Shown here one piece after another: positions 63,918 to 64,000 of a stretch of DNA of 64,000 bases. A program made the translations under genes and the position numbers. The DNA comes from Pseudomonas spelaei (GTDB taxonomy: Bacteria > Pseudomonadota > Gammaproteobacteria > Pseudomonadales > Pseudomonadaceae). The DNA lies in NCBI RefSeq assembly GCF_009724245.1, contig NZ_WNNK01000014.1, forward strand, positions 117,833-181,832, given 5' to 3'. How positions within the stretch are numbered: position 1 is the stretch's first letter; every line of letters starts with the position of its first letter. The notes beneath the pieces were generated by a model. It saw nothing but the letters and a program-made list of their open reading frames with translations, was not told the DNA's origin and ran no database searches.

Positions 63918-64000
63918 CATATCCGGTGCTGCGGTGATGGCGGCTATTGGTTCCGCCCTTACGGCGGGTCACTTTGGAAAAGCCCCAAAGTAACCAAAGG
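63918..64000 (+). repeat. Partial copy of the 27.7-28.7 kb repeat arm
   Basis: GCATATCC, GGCTATTGGTTCCGCCCTTA, CGGCGGGTCACTTTGG and CCCCAAAGTAACCAAAGG follow in the same order and orientation as the left arm at 27681-27780. The right arm at 28577-28677 is the same sequence inverted. The element is cut by the end of the window. Confidence 0.9.

Overview
The window looks like chromosome from a Pseudomonas of the fluorescens group. The evidence is a pyoverdine locus (PvdL, PvdG, PvdS, PvdH, MbtH), an acyclic-terpene (atu) cluster, a RocS2/RocA2-type two-component system beside dgt, a DsbRS/DsbDEG-type thiol-redox locus, and many REPIN-like inverted repeats between genes. Genes are packed on both strands, mostly with ordinary Shine-Dalgarno sites. 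I saw no tRNA, rRNA, CRISPR array, insertion sequence or prophage.

Layout. 1-11.9 kb: the tail of an unidentified gene, a hybrid sensor kinase, a DUF815 ATPase overlapping a free-methionine-R-sulfoxide reductase, a BvgS/RocS-like hybrid kinase with its NarL-type regulator, a receiver-only protein, dgt and an EAL phosphodiesterase. 11.9-16.5 kb: a YqjD/YqjE-like membrane operon, an ammonium transporter, small conserved proteins, an RluA-family pseudouridine synthase and a small lipoprotein. 16.5-25.7 kb: molybdenum-cofactor genes (mobA, moaB, moeA), a YegS-like lipid kinase, a NarL-type two-component pair, an HPt-like protein, cheV behind a likely FliA promoter, a MOSC protein, ppnP and a DEDDh exonuclease.

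25.7-28.7 kb: a biotin-dependent acyl-CoA carboxylase subunit (AtuF-like), then about 1 kb of nested inverted repeats. 28.7-31.3 kb: mbtH, pvdH and an AmpDh3-like amidase. 31.4-37 kb: a two-component system divergent from a DsbD, TlpA-like and DsbG operon. 37-40 kb: an unrecognised 902-residue protein with repeated modules, flanked by two copies of the dsbG 3' end. 40.1-56 kb: the giant synthetase PvdL, thioesterase PvdG, sigma factor PvdS and an IucB-type acetyltransferase. 56-64 kb: a solute-binding protein, then atuR divergent from atuABCDE, ending in another copy of the repeat seen at 27.7-28.7 kb.

How the parts fit. Iron limitation would relieve Fur repression of pvdS. PvdS would then read TAAAT/TAATT-N16-CGT promoters that I can see upstream of pvdH, pvdG-pvdL, the acetyltransferase and probably mbtH. 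PvdH supplies diaminobutyrate to PvdL, which builds the acylated Glu-Tyr-Dab pyoverdine precursor, with MbtH and PvdG as helpers. The atu genes encode citronellol/geraniol degradation, and the only biotin carboxylase partner for AtuC in the window lies about 35 kb away. The most interesting observations are that inverted copies of one repeat sit exactly where an inversion would rejoin atuE and atuF, that the orphan repeat protein lies between duplicated dsbG ends, that the acetyltransferase has a perfect PvdS box, and that the TlpA-like protein carries an Lgt-derived membrane domain. Start codons were chosen from visible ribosome-binding sites, and family names come from recognised motifs and synteny, not from database searches.
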